Positions 8,656 through 18,656 of a DNA stretch of 49,390 nt are shown here, in pieces. The translations under genes and the position numbers were made by a program. Below the pieces are notes generated by a model. The model searched no databases. It had not been told where the DNA came from and saw only the letters and a program-made list of their open reading frames with translations. The DNA lies in contig JANXUD010000079.1 of assembly GCA_025352045.1 (NCBI GenBank), positions 1-49,390 of the forward strand. Direction: 5' to 3'. The stretch comes from Gammaproteobacteria bacterium. Lineage in GTDB: Bacteria; Pseudomonadota; Gammaproteobacteria; Xanthomonadales; Xanthomonadaceae. Numbering within the stretch: position 1 is the first letter of the stretch; each line of letters begins with the position of its first letter.

Positions 8656-11600
8656 ATGACCACGCCCTCGCTGCCGGACGCCCCGGCCTCGCCTGAGACC
8701 AGCACTCGGGAGGCCGCGACGGGGCCAGCGTGGTCGAGTGGATGGCGGCGCGTGCTGGGCGACTGGCACTGGCAGCCGCCGCCGTGGATCGACACGGCGC
8801 GCGGCCGGATCTCGGCCCAGCCGCCCCAGCGCCTGGGCGCGATCGCCGCCCTGCTCCTGCTCACGCTGCTGGCCGGATGGCTGGTCCTCCGGCCGCGGCC
8901 GGTGCCGCCCGGCGCGCTCACCGTCCGCGTCTACGCGCCCAAGCTCACCGACTACAGCAAGACCCCCATCGTCGTGGACAGCCTGACGCTGGCCTTCAGC
9001 GGTTCGGCCGCGCCGATCAAGGATGTGGGTGCGGTGCCGCGCGGCGTGGTGATGACGCCTGCGCTGGCCGGCACCTGGCGCTGGAGCGACGACCGCACCC
9101 TGGTGTTCAAGCCGGCCAGCGACTGGCCGGTGGGACAGCATTACACGGTCGCGCTGGATGCGCAGGACAGCGTTGCACCGGGCGTCCACCTGGCAAAGAC
9201 ATCGGAGGAGTTCGACAGCGCGCCGTTCACCGCCACGCTCGCCAGCAGCGAGTTCTACCAGGATCCGCTCGACGCGAACCTGAAGAAGGGCGTCTACGAA
9301 ATCAGCTTCTCGCATCCGGTGGACGCCGCCACGCTCGAAAAGCGCATCGCGCTGCAACTGCAGGACGGCGCCGGCACGAAGATGGCCGCGCCGCAACACA
9401 CGGTCAGCTACGACGAGCGGCGCCTGAAGGCCTTCGTGCACTCGGCGCCGCTGGTACTGCCGGAGAACGGCGGCAAGCTGCAGGTCGCGATCGAGGCCGG
9501 CATTGCATCGAGCTTCGGCGGTCCCGGTAGCGCGCATGCGCTCGCCGGCACCGTGGTGCTCCCCTCGCTGTACAGCGTCAACGTGGCTTCCGCGGACGCC
9601 GCCCTGGTGGAGAACGAGCGCTTCGAGCCCGAACAGGTGCTGGTGCTGGGTTTCAACAACGCCATGCGCGACACCGAGGTGGCCGCCGCCACGCGGATGT
9701 GGCTGCTGCCCGAACGCAACCCGAAGCAGCCGCAGTACCGCGGCCCCGATCCCTATCCCTGGAACGCCAGCGAGATCGACGAGGGCGTGCTGGCCATGTC
9801 GCAGCCGGTGGCGACGACCGCGATGCCGACCGAGCGCGAATACATCGAGACCCACAGCCTGCGTTTCCAGGCGCCGCCCAAGCACTACCTGTACGTGCGG
9901 GTGTCCAAGGGCCTGAAGGCCTTCGGCGGCTTCCTGCTCGGCGCGCCCTATTCCACCATCAAGCGCGTGCCCGACTATCCGCAGTTGCTGCGCTTCGTCG
10001 GCGATGGCGCGCTGTTGTCGCTGCAGGGCGAGCGGCGGGTCAGCGTGGTGTCGCGCAACGTTCCGCTGGCGCGGCTGGAAATCGGCCGCCTGCTGCCGCA
10101 GCAGTTGCAGCACCTGGTGTTCGGCAACCGCGGCTCGTACGCGGGCCCGGAATTCAGCGGCATCGACCAGGACGACCTGGTCGAGCGCGAGGAATTGCGG
10201 ATGGACCTGCCGGCCAGCGATCCCGCCAAGGCGCACTACGAAGGCGTGGACCTGGGCAAGTTCCTGCTGCCCGGGCGGCGCGGCATCTTCCTGCTCAGCC
10301 TGCGCACCATGCGCGCGGACGAGGCCGAACTGACGCCGGAGCAGCGGCTGATGCGCAATGCCGGCGCGCAGACCGACAGCCGGCTGATCGTGCTGACCGA
10401 CCTCGGCATCCTGGCCAAGCGCGCGCTGGATGGCAGCCGCGACGTGTTCGTGCAATCACTGTCGGCGGGCAAGCCGGTCGCCGGCGCCGAGGTGCGCGCG
10501 ATCGCGCGCAATGGCGAGACCCTGGCGCAGGCCAACACCGATTCCGATGGACGCGCGCATTTGCCGAGCCTGTCCGGTTTCCAGCGCGAGAAGCAGCCGG
10601 TGATGCTCACTGTCACCCGAGGCGAGGACCTGAGCTTCCTGCCGCTGGACGACCATGGCCGCGCCCTCGACTATTCGCGCTTCGACATCGGCGGCGAACC
10701 GAACGAACTCGAGGCGGGCGCGCTCAAGGCCTTCCTGTTCTCCGACCGCGGCCTGTACCGCCCCGGCGACACCATCCACCTGGGTTACATCGTGCGCGCG
10801 GCGGACTGGACAAAGGCACTCGCCGGACTTCCGCTGGAAATGGTGCTGACCGACCCGACCGGACGCATCGCCCGGCGCGAGCGCATCGCCCTGGACGCGG
10901 CAGGCTTCCAGGCCTTCGAGTTCACCCCGCAGGACAGCGCGCCCAGCGGGAACTGGCAGGCAACCCTGTCGCTGGTCGGCCGCAACGACTCCCGCACCAC
11001 CATCGGCGAGACCACCGTGCAGGTGCGCGAGTTCGCGCCCGACACGATGCGCGTGCGCGCCACCCTGTCCTCGCTCGCGCCGAACGGCTGGGTCACGCCC
11101 GACAAGTTGTCGGTGACCGTCGCCGCCGAAAACCTGTTCGGCACGCCGGCGCAACAGCGCAAGGTCGAGGGGACGCTGGTGCTGCGCCCGGCCTTTCCCG
11201 CCTTCCCTGCGTACCCGGACTACCGCTTCTACGATCCGCAGCGGGCCAAGGAAGGCTACGACGAGTCGCTGAGCGACAAGACCACCGATGCTGCCGGCAA
11301 GGCCGTGTTCGCGCTGGATCTGTCGAAGTATGCGAAGGCGACCTACCAGTTGAACTTCCTGGCCCGCGCCTTCGAACCCGGCAGCGGGCGCAATGTCGCC
11401 GCGCAGGCCAGCACGCTGGTGTCCGCCAACGCCTTCCTGGTCGGCATCAAGTCGGTGGACGACCTGGGCTACGTCAAGCGCAATGCCAAGCGCAGCGTGT
11501 CGCTGCTGGCGATCGGACCGGACGGCAAGCCTCGTGCCGTGGCCGGGCTGCAGGCGGTGGTCGTCGAGAAACGCTTTGTCTCCGTGCTGACCCGGCAGGA

Positions 11601-14600
11601 CTCGGGCGTCTACAAATATGTCTCGCGCGAGCGGCGCTACGACGGCGCCGCCACGGCCCTGCAACTGGCCGCGGCGCCGCAGGCCTTCGCCTTGCCGACC
11701 GACAAGCCGGGCAGCTTCGTGCTGGAGTTGCGCGACGCGACCGGCACGGTGCTGAACCAGGTGGACTTCTCGATCGCCGGCGCAGCCAACCTGTCGCGCT
11801 CGCTGGAGCGCAATGCCGAACTGTCGCTGACGCTGTCCAAGCCGCGCTACAAGCCCGGGGAGACGATCGAGGTCAGCATCCGCGCGCCCTATGCCGGCAG
11901 CGGCCTGATCACCATCGAGCGCGAGCGCGTCTATGCGCAGGCCTGGTTCCACGCCGACACCACCAGCTCGGTGCAGGTGATCAAGGTGCCGGCCGATTTC
12001 GAGGGAAATGGCTACGTGAACGTGCAGTTCCTGCGCGATCCGACTTCGGACGAGGTCTTCATGAGCCCGCTGAGCTTCGGCGTGGCGCCGTTCCAGGTGG
12101 ACCGCAGCGCGCGCACGCAGGACCTGTCGCTGACGGTGCCGAAGGTCGTGCGGCCCGGCGCGCTCATCCCGGTGGACATCAAGACGACCGGCAAGGCACG
12201 GGTGCTGGTCTTTGCCGTCGACGAAGGCATCCTGCAGGTGGCCCGTTATAAATTGGCTGATCCGCTCGACCATTTCTTCGCCCGCAAGATGCTGCAGGTG
12301 GACACCGCGCAGATCCTGGACCTCGTGCTTCCGGAGTTCAGCCGCTTGAGCGCCCTGGCCGCGCCCGGCGGCGACGGCAGCGGCGACCTGGCCAAGAACC
12401 TCAATCCCTTCAAGCGCAAATCGGAAAAACCGGCGGTGTGGTGGTCCGGGATCGTGGACGTGGATGGCAGCAAGCGCCTGACATTCCGCCTGCCCGATTA
12501 CTTCAACGGACGGGTGCGAATCAGCGCGGTCGCGGTGACGGCCGGGCGCATGGGCATTGCCGAAACGGGCGCCACGGTGCGCGGCGATTTCGTCCTCACG
12601 CCAACGCTGCCGACCCATCTCGCGCCCGGCGACGAATTCGAGTTGCCGGTCGGCATCGCCAATACCATCGAGGGCGCGAAATCGCCGGTCGATGTCAGCG
12701 CGACACTGGTGCTTCCGGCTTCGCTGGCCCTGGTCGGCGCGGCCCCCGCGGCCGTGCGCATCGCCCCGGGCGACGAGGCGACGGTGCGCTTCCGCCTGCG
12801 TGCGGGCGCGGCGCTGGGCGCTGTGCCGGTGACCATCAACGTGCTGTCGGGCGCCTGGCACGCGCAGCGGCGGATCGAGCTGTCGCTGCGGCCCGCGGTC
12901 CCCGCGCGCGAGGAACTGCGCGCGGGACGCGCCGACCAGCGCGTGGTGCTGGAGGCGTTGCGGGACATGTACGAACCCCTGGCCACGCGGCGCGTGGCGG
13001 CCTCGGTGTCGCCCCTGGTGGCGATCGACGGATTGTCGGCCTACCTGCGCGACTATCCGCACCTGTGCACCGAGCAGCTGGTGAGCCAGGCGATGCCGGC
13101 GCTGGTGTATGCCTCGCACCCCGAGCTCGGGGCGACGGTCGAGGGCAAGGTGGACCCGTCGCGGCTGGTGGACCTGCTGCGCTCGCGGCAGAACAGCGCC
13201 GGCGGCCTCGGTCTGTGGGCGGCAACGCCAGATGCCGATGCCTTCGTCACCGGTTACGCTGCGCTGTACCTGCTGGAAGCCCGCGACCGCGGCGTGGCTG
13301 TGCCGGCCGACCTGCTCGAATCGCTCGATGGCTACCTGGAAACCCTGGCCGCGGACCGCTCGAAGCACGACCTCGCCTCGCTGCGCCAGCGCGCCTTCGC
13401 CGTCTACATCCTGGTGCGCCAGGGCCGCAATGTCGGCAACCTGCTGGGTGCCGTGCAGGAGCAGCTCGATCGCGACGTGCCGACCACCTGGCGCGACGAC
13501 GCCACCGGCCTGTTGCTGGCGGCCAGCTATGCGCGCCTGCAGCAGGACAAACCGGCGCGCACGCTGGCGATCCGCGGCCTGGCGCGGGTCAACGCGGCCA
13601 AGTCGCCGGTGTTCGACTACGCCGACTACTACGACCCCGGCATCGAGCAGGCACTGTCGGTCTACCTGCTGCAGAAGCACTTCCCGGCACTCGCCCGGCA
13701 GGTTGCGCCGGTCGCGGTCGAGCGCCTGTTCGAGCCCCTGCGCGGCAATCGCTACAACACGCTGTCATCGGCCCTGACCGTGCTTGCGCTGGATGCGCAG
13801 GCCGGCGCACTGGCGCACCCGCCCATGCCGACCTTGCAGGCAGCGCCGGCGACCGGCGCTGCGCGGCAGATCGGCCTGCCCACGGGCATCGTCACCGCGG
13901 GCGTGTTCCGCGGCAGCGATGCGCGGGTCTGGATCACGCCTGGCGACGCGACCCCGGTCTGGTACGTACTGGCGCAGTCTGGCTTCGATCGTCGGATCCT
14001 GCCTGCGGCGCAGTCGCAGGGACTGGAAGTGCTGCGCGACGTGCTTGATGACGCCGGCAAGCCGGTGACGACGCTCAAGCTCGGCCAGGAAGTGACGGTG
14101 CGCCTGCGGCTGCGCGCACTCGGCAACCATGCCATGGGCGATATCGCGGTGACCGACCTGCTGCCGGGCGGCTTCGAGGCCGTGCTGCAGCCGCCGCCCC
14201 CGCCGCCGGTCGCGACGGCGAAGGCTGCCGCGGCCACTGCAGGCCACAGCGACGCATCCGATGGCGAGGGCGATGCGGAGAGCGATTCGGAAAGCGACGG
14301 CGCGGATGGCGGCGATGGCGACCAGGGCCATGGCGAGGCAACGCCGTCCGCGGGCTCGAGCATGCCGCCGCTGGCGCTGCCGGGTGCGACCTTCCGTCCG
14401 TCCCATGTGGAAGTTCGCGAGGACCGCATCGTCCTGTATGGCTGGGTCGGCCCGCAGGTCACGGAAATCCGCTACAAGGTCCGCGCCAACAACCTCGGTC
14501 GCTTCAGCCTGCCGCCGATCGTCGCCGAGTCCATGTACGACCGCCGCGTGTTCGCGCGCGGCGCCGGGGGCGTGCTGCTGCAGGTAGTCGCGCCCACGCC

Positions 14601-14604
14601 GTGA
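8656..14604 (+). CDS. Bacterial alpha-2-macroglobulin family protein, membrane-anchored, thioester type
   Basis: 1982 aa from the ATG at 8656; a TTG at 8614 would add 14 residues and is less likely. The N-terminus has no lipobox; one hydrophobic segment (about 60-78) is a membrane anchor placing the rest in the periplasm. Macroglobulin repeats fill most of the protein. A CTEQ thioester motif (C1471-Q1474) starts the alpha-helical complement-like domain. The family traps attacking proteases and is thought to guard the envelope, typically encoded with PBP1C, whose gene here overlaps by a GTGA. Odd point: residues about 1846-1903 form a proline tract followed by a Asp/Glu/Ser/Gly-rich low-complexity insert within the C-terminal domain. 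Functional link to the surrounding glucan genes is not evident. Confidence 0.93.
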   Translation: MTTPSLPDAPASPETSTREAATGPAWSSGWRRVLGDWHWQPPPWIDTARGRISAQPPQRLGAIAALLLLTLLAGWLVLRPRPVPPGALTVRVYAPKLTDYSKTPIVVDSLTLAFSGSAAPIKDVGAVPRGVVMTPALAGTWRWSDDRTLVFKPASDWPVGQHYTVALDAQDSVAPGVHLAKTSEEFDSAPFTATLASSEFYQDPLDANLKKGVYEISFSHPVDAATLEKRIALQLQDGAGTKMAAPQHTVSYDERRLKAFVHSAPLVLPENGGKLQVAIEAGIASSFGGPGSAHALAGTVVLPSLYSVNVASADAALVENERFEPEQVLVLGFNNAMRDTEVAAATRMWLLPERNPKQPQYRGPDPYPWNASEIDEGVLAMSQPVATTAMPTEREYIETHSLRFQAPPKHYLYVRVSKGLKAFGGFLLGAPYSTIKRVPDYPQLLRFVGDGALLSLQGERRVSVVSRNVPLARLEIGRLLPQQLQHLVFGNRGSYAGPEFSGIDQDDLVEREELRMDLPASDPAKAHYEGVDLGKFLLPGRRGIFLLSLRTMRADEAELTPEQRLMRNAGAQTDSRLIVLTDLGILAKRALDGSRDVFVQSLSAGKPVAGAEVRAIARNGETLAQANTDSDGRAHLPSLSGFQREKQPVMLTVTRGEDLSFLPLDDHGRALDYSRFDIGGEPNELEAGALKAFLFSDRGLYRPGDTIHLGYIVRAADWTKALAGLPLEMVLTDPTGRIARRERIALDAAGFQAFEFTPQDSAPSGNWQATLSLVGRNDSRTTIGETTVQVREFAPDTMRVRATLSSLAPNGWVTPDKLSVTVAAENLFGTPAQQRKVEGTLVLRPAFPAFPAYPDYRFYDPQRAKEGYDESLSDKTTDAAGKAVFALDLSKYAKATYQLNFLARAFEPGSGRNVAAQASTLVSANAFLVGIKSVDDLGYVKRNAKRSVSLLAIGPDGKPRAVAGLQAVVVEKRFVSVLTRQDSGVYKYVSRERRYDGAATALQLAAAPQAFALPTDKPGSFVLELRDATGTVLNQVDFSIAGAANLSRSLERNAELSLTLSKPRYKPGETIEVSIRAPYAGSGLITIERERVYAQAWFHADTTSSVQVIKVPADFEGNGYVNVQFLRDPTSDEVFMSPLSFGVAPFQVDRSARTQDLSLTVPKVVRPGALIPVDIKTTGKARVLVFAVDEGILQVARYKLADPLDHFFARKMLQVDTAQILDLVLPEFSRLSALAAPGGDGSGDLAKNLNPFKRKSEKPAVWWSGIVDVDGSKRLTFRLPDYFNGRVRISAVAVTAGRMGIAETGATVRGDFVLTPTLPTHLAPGDEFELPVGIANTIEGAKSPVDVSATLVLPASLALVGAAPAAVRIAPGDEATVRFRLRAGAALGAVPVTINVLSGAWHAQRRIELSLRPAVPAREELRAGRADQRVVLEALRDMYEPLATRRVAASVSPLVAIDGLSAYLRDYPHLCTEQLVSQAMPALVYASHPELGATVEGKVDPSRLVDLLRSRQNSAGGLGLWAATPDADAFVTGYAALYLLEARDRGVAVPADLLESLDGYLETLAADRSKHDLASLRQRAFAVYILVRQGRNVGNLLGAVQEQLDRDVPTTWRDDATGLLLAASYARLQQDKPARTLAIRGLARVNAAKSPVFDYADYYDPGIEQALSVYLLQKHFPALARQVAPVAVERLFEPLRGNRYNTLSSALTVLALDAQAGALAHPPMPTLQAAPATGAARQIGLPTGIVTAGVFRGSDARVWITPGDATPVWYVLAQSGFDRRILPAAQSQGLEVLRDVLDDAGKPVTTLKLGQEVTVRLRLRALGNHAMGDIAVTDLLPGGFEAVLQPPPPPPVATAKAAAATAGHSDASDGEGDAESDSESDGADGGDGDQGHGEATPSAGSSMPPLALPGATFRPSHVEVREDRIVLYGWVGPQVTEIRYKVRANNLGRFSLPPIVAESMYDRRVFARGAGGVLLQVVAPTP

Positions 14605-17024
14605 ACGCAGTCGGCGAGTCGAGGCGCGCGCCGCGCGACGGGCGGTGGCGCGGCCGCGCGGCACGCCTCATGCGCGGCGTGCTCGTCGCGGCGGCGTTCG
14701 CCTTCTTCGCGCTGGTGGTCGTGCGGCTGTGGCCGCGCCCGCCGCTGTCGGCCGCGTCGCTGCAGTCGGTGGCGGTGGTGGACCGGCACGGCCGCCTGCT
14801 GCGGCTCACCCTGGCCGCGGACCAGCGCTATCGCCTGTGGACGCCGCTCGACGGGATTCCATCGACGCTGGTGGATGCGGTGCTGCTGCACGAGGACGCC
14901 TGGTTCCGCTGGCATCCGGGCGTGAATCCGCTGAGCGCGGCGCGCGGCGCGTGGTCAACCTACGGCAGTGGCCAGGCGCGCATCGGCGGCTCGACCCTCA
15001 CCATGCAATTGGCACGCCTGCGCTGGCGACTGGAAACGCGGACGCCGCGCGGCAAGCTGGAGCAGATGGCCCGGGCGCTGCAGCTGGAGGCCTGCTACTC
15101 CAAGCGCGACATCCTCGAGGCCTATCTCAACGTGGCGCCCTACGGCGGCAACATCGAGGGCGTGGGCGCGGCCAGCCAGGTGTATTTCCGCAAGCCGCCC
15201 CGGGCGCTGACCCTGCCCGAGGCCTTGACGCTGGCGGTGTTGCCGCAGGCGCCATCGCGACGCGGGCGCCTGCGGCAGGACGATGCCGGCGCAGCCTATC
15301 TGGGGGCGGGCCTCGAGGCGGCGCGCGCGCGGCTGTATGCGCGCTGGCGCGAACGCCACCCGCGCGACCCGGCGCAGGACGCGCTGATGCGCCTGCCGCT
15401 GCGCCTGCATCCCGCGCGCGAGCTGCCGTTCCGCGCACCGCACTACGTCGAGCGCCTGCTCGCCGATCGCGCCCTGCGTCCCGATATCGAAACGGGGCGA
15501 ACGGGCCCGCGCCTGCGCGGCACCCTGGACCTGCGCCTGCAGGCGATCGCCGAGGAACGCATTCGCAGCTACCTGCGCCGCGGCCACGCGCGCGGGCTGG
15601 ACAATGCGGCCGTGCTGGTCGTGGACACGCGCGACATGGGCGTGCGCGCCCTGGTCGGCTCGGCCAACTACTTCGACGGCCGCATCCACGGGCAGGTCAA
15701 TGCCAGCGCGGCCAAGCGCTCGCCGGGTTCGACGCTCAAGCCCTTCATCTACGCGCTGGCGCTGGACCAGGGCATCCTGCATCCGGCCACGGTGCTGCGC
15801 GACGTACCGACGGCGTACGGCCCGTATACGCCGGAGAATTTCGACGGCCGCTTCCTGGGCCCGGTGACCGCGCAGGATGCACTGGTGCGCAGCCGCAACA
15901 TCCCGGCGGTGACGGTGGCGGCGCAACTCACGCAGCCGAGCTTCTATGAATTCCTCAAGCGCGCCGGCGTCTCGCGCATGGCCAGCGAACGCCACTACGG
16001 CCTGGCCCTGGTGCTGGGCGGTGGCGAGGCCAGCATAGAGGAACTCGCGCGCCTGTATGCGATGCTCGGCAACGACGGCCGCCTGCGCTCGCTGCGCTGG
16101 CGCAGCGACGACCCGCGCGAACTCGGCGCGGCCTTGATCAGCCCCGAAGCCGCCTTCATCACCCGCGACATGCTGCAACACCATCCGCGTCCCGGCGCCG
16201 AGTTTTCCGGGGCGGGCGACGGCCTGCCGATCGCGTGGAAGACCGGCACGTCCTGGGGTTTCCGCGACGCCTGGACGGCGGGACTTGTTGGACCCTACGT
16301 AATCATCGTGTGGCTGGGCAATTTCGACGGCACGGGCAATCCGGCCCTGGTCGGTGCGGATGCGGCCGCGCCGCTGTTCTTCGAACTGGTGGATGGGCTG
16401 CGCGCCGGCGGCGTCGCGCTGCCCGAACCGCCGCGGCAGTGGCCGCTCAACCTCAAGCGCGTCGAAGTCTGCCGCGCCAGCGGCGACCTGCCCAATGCCT
16501 GGTGCCCGGAACGCGGGGAGACCTGGTTCATCCCGGGCAAGTCACCGATCCGGATCAGCCGCGTGCACCGCGCCCTCGCGGTGTTGAAGGACAGCGGCCG
16601 CGTCGCCTGCGGCGCCTTCGACCCGGCGACGATGCGCATGCAGGTGTTCGAGTACTGGCCCTCGGACCTGGCACGGGTGTTCGCGCAGGCGGGGATCCCG
16701 CGCCTGCGGCCGCCACCCGATGGCGCCTGCGCCGAAGGACAGGCCTGGATGGGCAGCGCGCCGGCGATCACATCGCCCTACCGCGCCACCAGCTATGCCC
16801 TGCGCCTCTCGCACCCCGAACAGACCCAGCTCGCGCTGTCGGCTACCGTCGATGCCGACGTGCGTCGCGTGTACTGGTTTGCCGGCGACGCATTCCTCGG
16901 CAGCGCGCCGGCCGGCGACGCCCTGGCCTGGCAGCCAACGCGGCCAGGTCTCTACCGACTGTCGGTGGTGGATGACCACGGGCGGCAGGACGCGCGCGAG
17001 GTCGAAGTGGGCGTCGAACGCTGA
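14601..17024 (+). CDS. pbpC: Penicillin-binding protein 1C (bifunctional peptidoglycan synthase)
   Basis: 807 aa. The GTG start overlaps the macroglobulin stop (GTGA), so translation is probably coupled. One membrane anchor is at 26-43. The GT51 transglycosylase domain shows E98 in LHEDAWFRWHPG, GGSTLTMQLARL at 129-140 and YLNVAPYGGNIEGVG. The transpeptidase domain has S377-TLK, S431-RN433 and K547-TG, so all three penicillin-binding motifs are intact. The C-terminal roughly 110 residues match the PBP1C-specific C-terminal domain. It polymerises glycan strands and cross-links peptides at the outer face of the inner membrane. The A2M-PBP1C pairing is widespread in proteobacteria and is thought to couple wall repair to protease trapping. 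Confidence 0.95.
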   Translation: MNAVGESRRAPRDGRWRGRAARLMRGVLVAAAFAFFALVVVRLWPRPPLSAASLQSVAVVDRHGRLLRLTLAADQRYRLWTPLDGIPSTLVDAVLLHEDAWFRWHPGVNPLSAARGAWSTYGSGQARIGGSTLTMQLARLRWRLETRTPRGKLEQMARALQLEACYSKRDILEAYLNVAPYGGNIEGVGAASQVYFRKPPRALTLPEALTLAVLPQAPSRRGRLRQDDAGAAYLGAGLEAARARLYARWRERHPRDPAQDALMRLPLRLHPARELPFRAPHYVERLLADRALRPDIETGRTGPRLRGTLDLRLQAIAEERIRSYLRRGHARGLDNAAVLVVDTRDMGVRALVGSANYFDGRIHGQVNASAAKRSPGSTLKPFIYALALDQGILHPATVLRDVPTAYGPYTPENFDGRFLGPVTAQDALVRSRNIPAVTVAAQLTQPSFYEFLKRAGVSRMASERHYGLALVLGGGEASIEELARLYAMLGNDGRLRSLRWRSDDPRELGAALISPEAAFITRDMLQHHPRPGAEFSGAGDGLPIAWKTGTSWGFRDAWTAGLVGPYVIIVWLGNFDGTGNPALVGADAAAPLFFELVDGLRAGGVALPEPPRQWPLNLKRVEVCRASGDLPNAWCPERGETWFIPGKSPIRISRVHRALAVLKDSGRVACGAFDPATMRMQVFEYWPSDLARVFAQAGIPRLRPPPDGACAEGQAWMGSAPAITSPYRATSYALRLSHPEQTQLALSATVDADVRRVYWFAGDAFLGSAPAGDALAWQPTRPGLYRLSVVDDHGRQDAREVEVGVER

Positions 17025-17040
17025 CGCTGCGCCACCCTGC

Positions 17041-18636
17041 TTATTGCACGCGCTTGTAGGGCGTGTACCCGGCCTTGGCCGCGACGTCCGGACCCAGCAC
17101 GCGCACGCCGCCCGGCGGGAGCGTGACGGTGAGCAGCGCCGAGTGGATCGGCACTGGCGGCGCATCCGGATCGAGCAGGTCGATCATGTCGACATCGTTC
17201 ATCAGCTTCGAATCCGGCACCAGGACGGTCTCGGTGATGGTGTCGCGGGTCGGGTTGGCGATCACGACGACGGCGTCGGCGATGCGGTCGGTATAGCGCT
17301 CGTAGGCCAGCAGGCGGGTCGCTTCGAGGCTGCGGTAGTCGCCGATCTTCAGGGCACGGTGCGATTGATGGAGCGAAATCAGCTTGCGCACCCAGCGCAG
17401 GGTCGCGTTAGCGTCCGTAGCCTGGTCCCAGCGCATCGGCGCGCGCATCTCCGGGTCGCCGCCGCCGGTCATGCCCAGTTCGCTGCCGTAGTAGACATTG
17501 GGCGACCCCGGCAGGGTGAACTGCAGCACCTGCGCCAGGCGCCGTTGCTCCTGGTCGGGCAGGACGGTGCCGATCCGCTCGGTGTCGTGGTTGTCGAGCA
17601 TCATCCAGGACTTCAGCATCGGCTCGATGCCGCCCTCGCCGATGATCCGGGCGATCATGCGGCCGCCGGTCGGGGCGTCGATTTCGCCCTTGGCGATCCG
17701 GATGACCACCTGGCGCAGGGTGAAGTCCATGACGCCGTCCACCGACGGAAACCATTCGCGCGGGAAATTGGCGATCTCGCCGACCACCAGCGATCCCGGC
17801 TTGCGCGCATGCGCGGCCGCGGTCAGTTCACCCAGCCAGCGGAAGCCGATGTCGTAGGCCACGTCCAGGCGCCAGCCGTCGATGCCTTCGCCGAGATAGC
17901 CCTGCACCACCGAGTCCGGCGCGCCATAGACGTACTCGCGCACCGCGGGATTCTCGAGGTCGAGCTCGACCAGGTTGGCTGCGTCGCGCCAGATCCGCGC
18001 GCCGCCGGGGTATTGCGGGCCCCAGACGAACCAGCCACGGTGCGCGTCGCGCGGGTCCTTGGCGGCGGCCTGGAAGATGGGCGCGTTGCGTCCCATGTGG
18101 TTGAACACGCCATCGAGTACGACCTTCATGCCCCGCGCGTGGGTGTCGGCGACCAGCGCGTCGAGGTCCGCCCGCGTGCCGAACTCCGGCGACAGCGCCT
18201 TGTAGTCCAGCGCGTCGTACTTGTGGTTGGTATAGGCCAGGTGGATCGGGTTGAGGTAGAGCACGTCGGCGTGCAGGCCGTGGATGTAGTCGAGCTTGCC
18301 GCGCACGCTTTGCAAATCGCCGCCCCAGAAGTCGATCTCGTGGCTCCAGACCTTCACGCCGGGCAGGTAGGTGCCGCGCGTGGGGACCTCGTCCCAGCGC
18401 CTGAGGACCTTGGGCGCGGGATACAGAGCACGCTTGGCGTCGAGGTGGCTGGACGGTGCGAAGCGATCCACCAGCACCTGGTAGACCACCGCGCCATTGC
18501 GCCAGTCCGCCTCGCGCGCGGCATAGACGCCGGCCACCGCCTGGTCCGTCGCGTTGGCAAAGTCCCGGGGCGCGGACGCCGCCGCGGACGCATCCCCGGC
18601 GACGAGGATGGAAAGTGCGGCGAGGAGGTCTTTCAT
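17041..18636 (-). CDS. Exported GH13 alpha-amylase / cyclomaltodextrinase-like glycosidase
   Basis: 531 aa. A short signal-peptide-like N-terminus (MKDLLAALSILVAGDASAAA) suggests export to the periplasm. GH13 motifs: DGVFNH at 175-180, nucleophile D258 in GIDGWRLDVA, acid/base E287 in VVGEIAN, D351 in MLDNHDTER. There is no N-terminal CBM of neopullulanase type, so it is closer to periplasmic or lipid-associated amylases found in maltose operons. It follows malG by 20 bp and is the last gene of the malK-E-F-G unit, so it probably trims maltodextrins before or during ABC uptake. It converges with pbpC, with only 16 bp between the stop codons and no clear terminator visible. Confidence 0.9.
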   Translation of the reverse strand: MKDLLAALSILVAGDASAAASAPRDFANATDQAVAGVYAAREADWRNGAVVYQVLVDRFAPSSHLDAKRALYPAPKVLRRWDEVPTRGTYLPGVKVWSHEIDFWGGDLQSVRGKLDYIHGLHADVLYLNPIHLAYTNHKYDALDYKALSPEFGTRADLDALVADTHARGMKVVLDGVFNHMGRNAPIFQAAAKDPRDAHRGWFVWGPQYPGGARIWRDAANLVELDLENPAVREYVYGAPDSVVQGYLGEGIDGWRLDVAYDIGFRWLGELTAAAHARKPGSLVVGEIANFPREWFPSVDGVMDFTLRQVVIRIAKGEIDAPTGGRMIARIIGEGGIEPMLKSWMMLDNHDTERIGTVLPDQEQRRLAQVLQFTLPGSPNVYYGSELGMTGGGDPEMRAPMRWDQATDANATLRWVRKLISLHQSHRALKIGDYRSLEATRLLAYERYTDRIADAVVVIANPTRDTITETVLVPDSKLMNDVDMIDLLDPDAPPVPIHSALLTVTLPPGGVRVLGPDVAAKAGYTPYKRVQ

Positions 18637-18656
18637 CGATGCTCCATGCGGTCCCG

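Noticed and set aside
10456-13680. Open frame of 1074 codons on the minus strand
   Set aside because: It lies fully antisense to the macroglobulin gene, has Arg/Gln/Ala/Val/His-rich composition without domains, and is a typical high-GC shadow frame.
17025-17040. Terminator between pbpC and the periplasmic amylase
   Set aside because: The gap is only 16 bp and contains no stem with a T tract.
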